64,000 bases of DNA from WTJH01 sp049889695 (GTDB lineage Bacteria; Bacteroidota; Bacteroidia; Flavobacteriales; Flavobacteriaceae), in the NCBI GenBank assembly GCA_049889695.1, contig JBMHCX010000009.1, positions 186,001-250,000 of the forward strand. Reading direction: 5' to 3'. Below the pieces are notes generated by a model. That model was not told the origin of the DNA. It saw only the letters and a list, made by a program, of their open reading frames with translations, and did not search any database. The first letter of the stretch is position 1. Every line of letters begins with the position of its first letter. Below are positions 62,389 to 64,000 of the stretch, one piece after another. The position numbers and the translations under genes were made by a program.

Positions 62389-64000
62389 TGGATAGAATCG
62401 ACTGGCAAATACTTGCTTTTACCCTTGGATTTATTGTGATATACGGGGTATGGAAAAATCGAAAACAACAATCGATACAAGATTACATTCAGGGAGGGAA
62501 AGAAGCTCGTTGGTGGACAGTTGGGCTTTCAGTCATGGCTACCCAAGCGAGTGCTATTACATTTTTATCGACCCCCGGACAAGCTTTTCAGGACGGGATG
62601 GGCTTTGTACAGTTTTATTTTGGCCTTCCTTTTGCCATGGTACTGATCTGTATTTTCTTCTTGCCCATCTACCATAAACTGAAAGTTTACACAGCTTATG
62701 AATTTTTAGAACAGCGCTTCGATCTCAATACGCGAACCCTTGCCGCTGTGTTATTTTTAATTCAACGCGGATTGGCGGCAGGAATTACCATATATGCCCC
62801 AGCCATCATTCTGAATGTTATTTTAGGGTGGCCTTTAAACGAGTTGATTTTAAGTATAGGTCTTTTAGTGATCGTCTACACACTTATTGGCGGAACACAG
62901 GCGGTTAATGTGACGCAAAAACAACAAATGGCTGTCATTTTTTTAGGCCTATTTGTGGCTTTTTGGGCCATCTTAGAACAACTTCCCCAAGGATTTGCTT
63001 TTTCTGACGCCCTACAATTGGCCAGCAGTGCTGGAAAAACCGAAATTCTGGATTTTTCTTTGGATCCAAAAAACAGATATACCTTCTGGTCAGGAATTAC
63101 AGGAGGGATGTTTTTAGCCCTTTCGTACTTCGGCACAGATCAGAGTCAAGTACAACGCTATCTTTCCGGGAAGTCCCTTCGCCAAAGCCAATTAGGCTTA
63201 ATCATGAATGGATTTTTAAAAGTCCCCATGCAGTTTTTTATCCTGCTAATTGGGGTGATGGTGTTTGTCAGCTATCAGTTCGAAGGCACTCCGATACACT
63301 TTCATCCGAAAGCTCAGACGCAACTGTTGGAAAGTCCAGCAGCAACCGACTATTTAGAATTGGAAAAAACCTATTTGCAGTTGCAACAACAAAAGAAAAA
63401 GGCAGCCCTAGAGCTAAGACATCAAGGAGAGGCCTCCTATCAAAAATTACTGCAACAAGAAACGGACATTCGCCAACAAGTACGTTTGCTTATCCGTGAA
63501 AACACAAGCTTGGAAGCAAATGATGCCGATTATGTGTTTATCAGCTATATCTTGAGCCACCTCCCTACAGGGATCATTGGACTTTTGCTGGCCATGATTT
63601 TCTCTGCCGCTATGAGTTCAACAGCCTCCGAACTAAATGCTCTTTCGGCCACTACAGTCGTCGATCTATACAAAAGACATAGAGGAGGTCAAAGCGCTAA
63701 ACACTATGTAAATGCAGCTAAATTTTTCACCTTCCTCTGGGGTGGTTTAGCTGTGCTTTTTGCCCTCTACGGAACGCTGTTTGAAAATCTTATTCAATTG
63801 GTAAACATCATTGGCTCCCTATTCTACGGCACCCTTTTGGGGATTTTTCTAATTGCCTTCTTTTTTAAATCCGTTCAAGGAAAAGCAGTTTTTATAGCAG
63901 CGATACTTTCAGAGCTGCTTATAATCGGCATCTACCTGCAGGACTGGTTGAGCTTTTTATGGTTGAATGTTGTTGGTGCAGTTTTAACAATTGTAGCGGC
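62388..64000 (+). CDS. Sodium:solute symporter, truncated by the window end
   Basis: The open frame from ATG 62388 has no stop before the window ends (537 codons visible). It encodes an SSS-family transporter with an N-terminal helix, DYIQGGKEARWWTVGLSVMATQASAITFLSTPGQAF in pieces (25-60), GGTQAVNVTQKQQ near 167-179, GTDQSQVQRYLSGKS near 248-262 and AMIFSAAMSSTASELNALSATTVVDLY (in pieces, about 403-429), the usual Na-site region. An unusual charged Gln/Lys/Glu-rich stretch lies at about 318-375. The partner genes suggest a sugar or sugar-derived substrate. Confidence 0.9.
   Translation, partial: MDRIDWQILAFTLGFIVIYGVWKNRKQQSIQDYIQGGKEARWWTVGLSVMATQASAITFLSTPGQAFQDGMGFVQFYFGLPFAMVLICIFFLPIYHKLKVYTAYEFLEQRFDLNTRTLAAVLFLIQRGLAAGITIYAPAIILNVILGWPLNELILSIGLLVIVYTLIGGTQAVNVTQKQQMAVIFLGLFVAFWAILEQLPQGFAFSDALQLASSAGKTEILDFSLDPKNRYTFWSGITGGMFLALSYFGTDQSQVQRYLSGKSLRQSQLGLIMNGFLKVPMQFFILLIGVMVFVSYQFEGTPIHFHPKAQTQLLESPAATDYLELEKTYLQLQQQKKKAALELRHQGEASYQKLLQQETDIRQQVRLLIRENTSLEANDADYVFISYILSHLPTGIIGLLLAMIFSAAMSSTASELNALSATTVVDLYKRHRGGQSAKHYVNAAKFFTFLWGGLAVLFALYGTLFENLIQLVNIIGSLFYGTLLGIFLIAFFFKSVQGKAVFIAAILSELLIIGIYLQDWLSFLWLNVVGAVLTIVA

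Noticed and set aside
1..64000. CRISPR array, prophage, restriction or toxin-antitoxin system
   Set aside because: No regularly spaced repeats, phage genes, methylase/nuclease pairs or toxin-antitoxin-like pairs were recognised on either strand.

Overview
The window looks like chromosomal sequence from a member of the Flavobacteriaceae (Bacteroidota). The supporting signs are a prolyl-tRNA synthetase of the eukaryote/archaeal type, fused SecDF and CcsBA proteins, a Rho factor with a long basic N-terminal insert, bacillithiol genes, a tmRNA whose tag reads GENNYALAA, Bacteroidota-type -7 boxes (TAnnTTTG) in front of many genes, and almost no Shine-Dalgarno sequences. Most of the window is housekeeping; the one clearly accessory stretch is about 42.1-47.4 kb.

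Layout. 1-6.0 kb: a partial tRNA-His, then a tight minus-strand run (transcribed DUF1599 protein, orphan ABC permease, tpiA, prmA, clpS, glutathione-peroxidase-like protein, trans-sulfuration enzyme, bshB1). 6.0-7.7 kb: folP and the c-di-AMP cyclase cdaA on plus. 7.7-13.3 kb: an ABC exporter and truA, a phosphodiesterase, a DUF4293 membrane protein, rho, rpsT and tRNA-Glu. 13.3-21.5 kb: proS, a low-complexity lipoprotein, an OmpP1/FadL-like barrel, folE, cysS, yidD, lgt and a YfiT/BstA-type DinB protein. 21.5-36 kb, all minus: secDF, mdh, gyrB, asnB, an amidohydrolase lipoprotein, an outer-membrane barrel and a large TPR protein. 36-41.4 kb: ftsE, a penicillin-acylase-family protein, a small membrane protein and typA (minus). 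41.7-42.1 kb: ssrA (tmRNA).

42.1-47.4 kb is an AT-rich surface-glycan island: a GT92-like glycosyltransferase and two Stealth-phosphotransferase/glycosyltransferase pairs that face each other. The two pairs are paralogous, but the gene order within them differs, so this is not a simple inverted duplication. No integrase or attachment repeat is visible. 47.4-57 kb: a small lipoprotein, an MscS channel directly abutting a large zinc metalloprotease, a TerB-like protein, fbp, and the cytochrome c assembly fusion ccsBA. 57.1-64 kb is one long plus-strand run (DUF2520 protein, KdsC-like phosphatase, maf, lipoprotein, PIG-L deacetylase, a 31-residue membrane microprotein, and a sodium:solute symporter cut by the window end).

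Themes. Thiol chemistry recurs (bshB1, a trans-sulfuration enzyme, a thiol peroxidase, a BstA-like transferase), consistent with bacillithiol as the main low-molecular-weight thiol. Envelope biogenesis is also well represented (lgt, yidD, secDF, ftsE, several lipoproteins and barrels). No CRISPR array, restriction system, transposase or prophage was seen. The candidates most worth a second look are the facing Stealth/GT pairs, the microprotein in front of the symporter, the orphan permease in the tpiA run, and a perfect 17-bp palindrome in the folP leader. All functional statements are from reading the sequence and from family knowledge; no database search was run.
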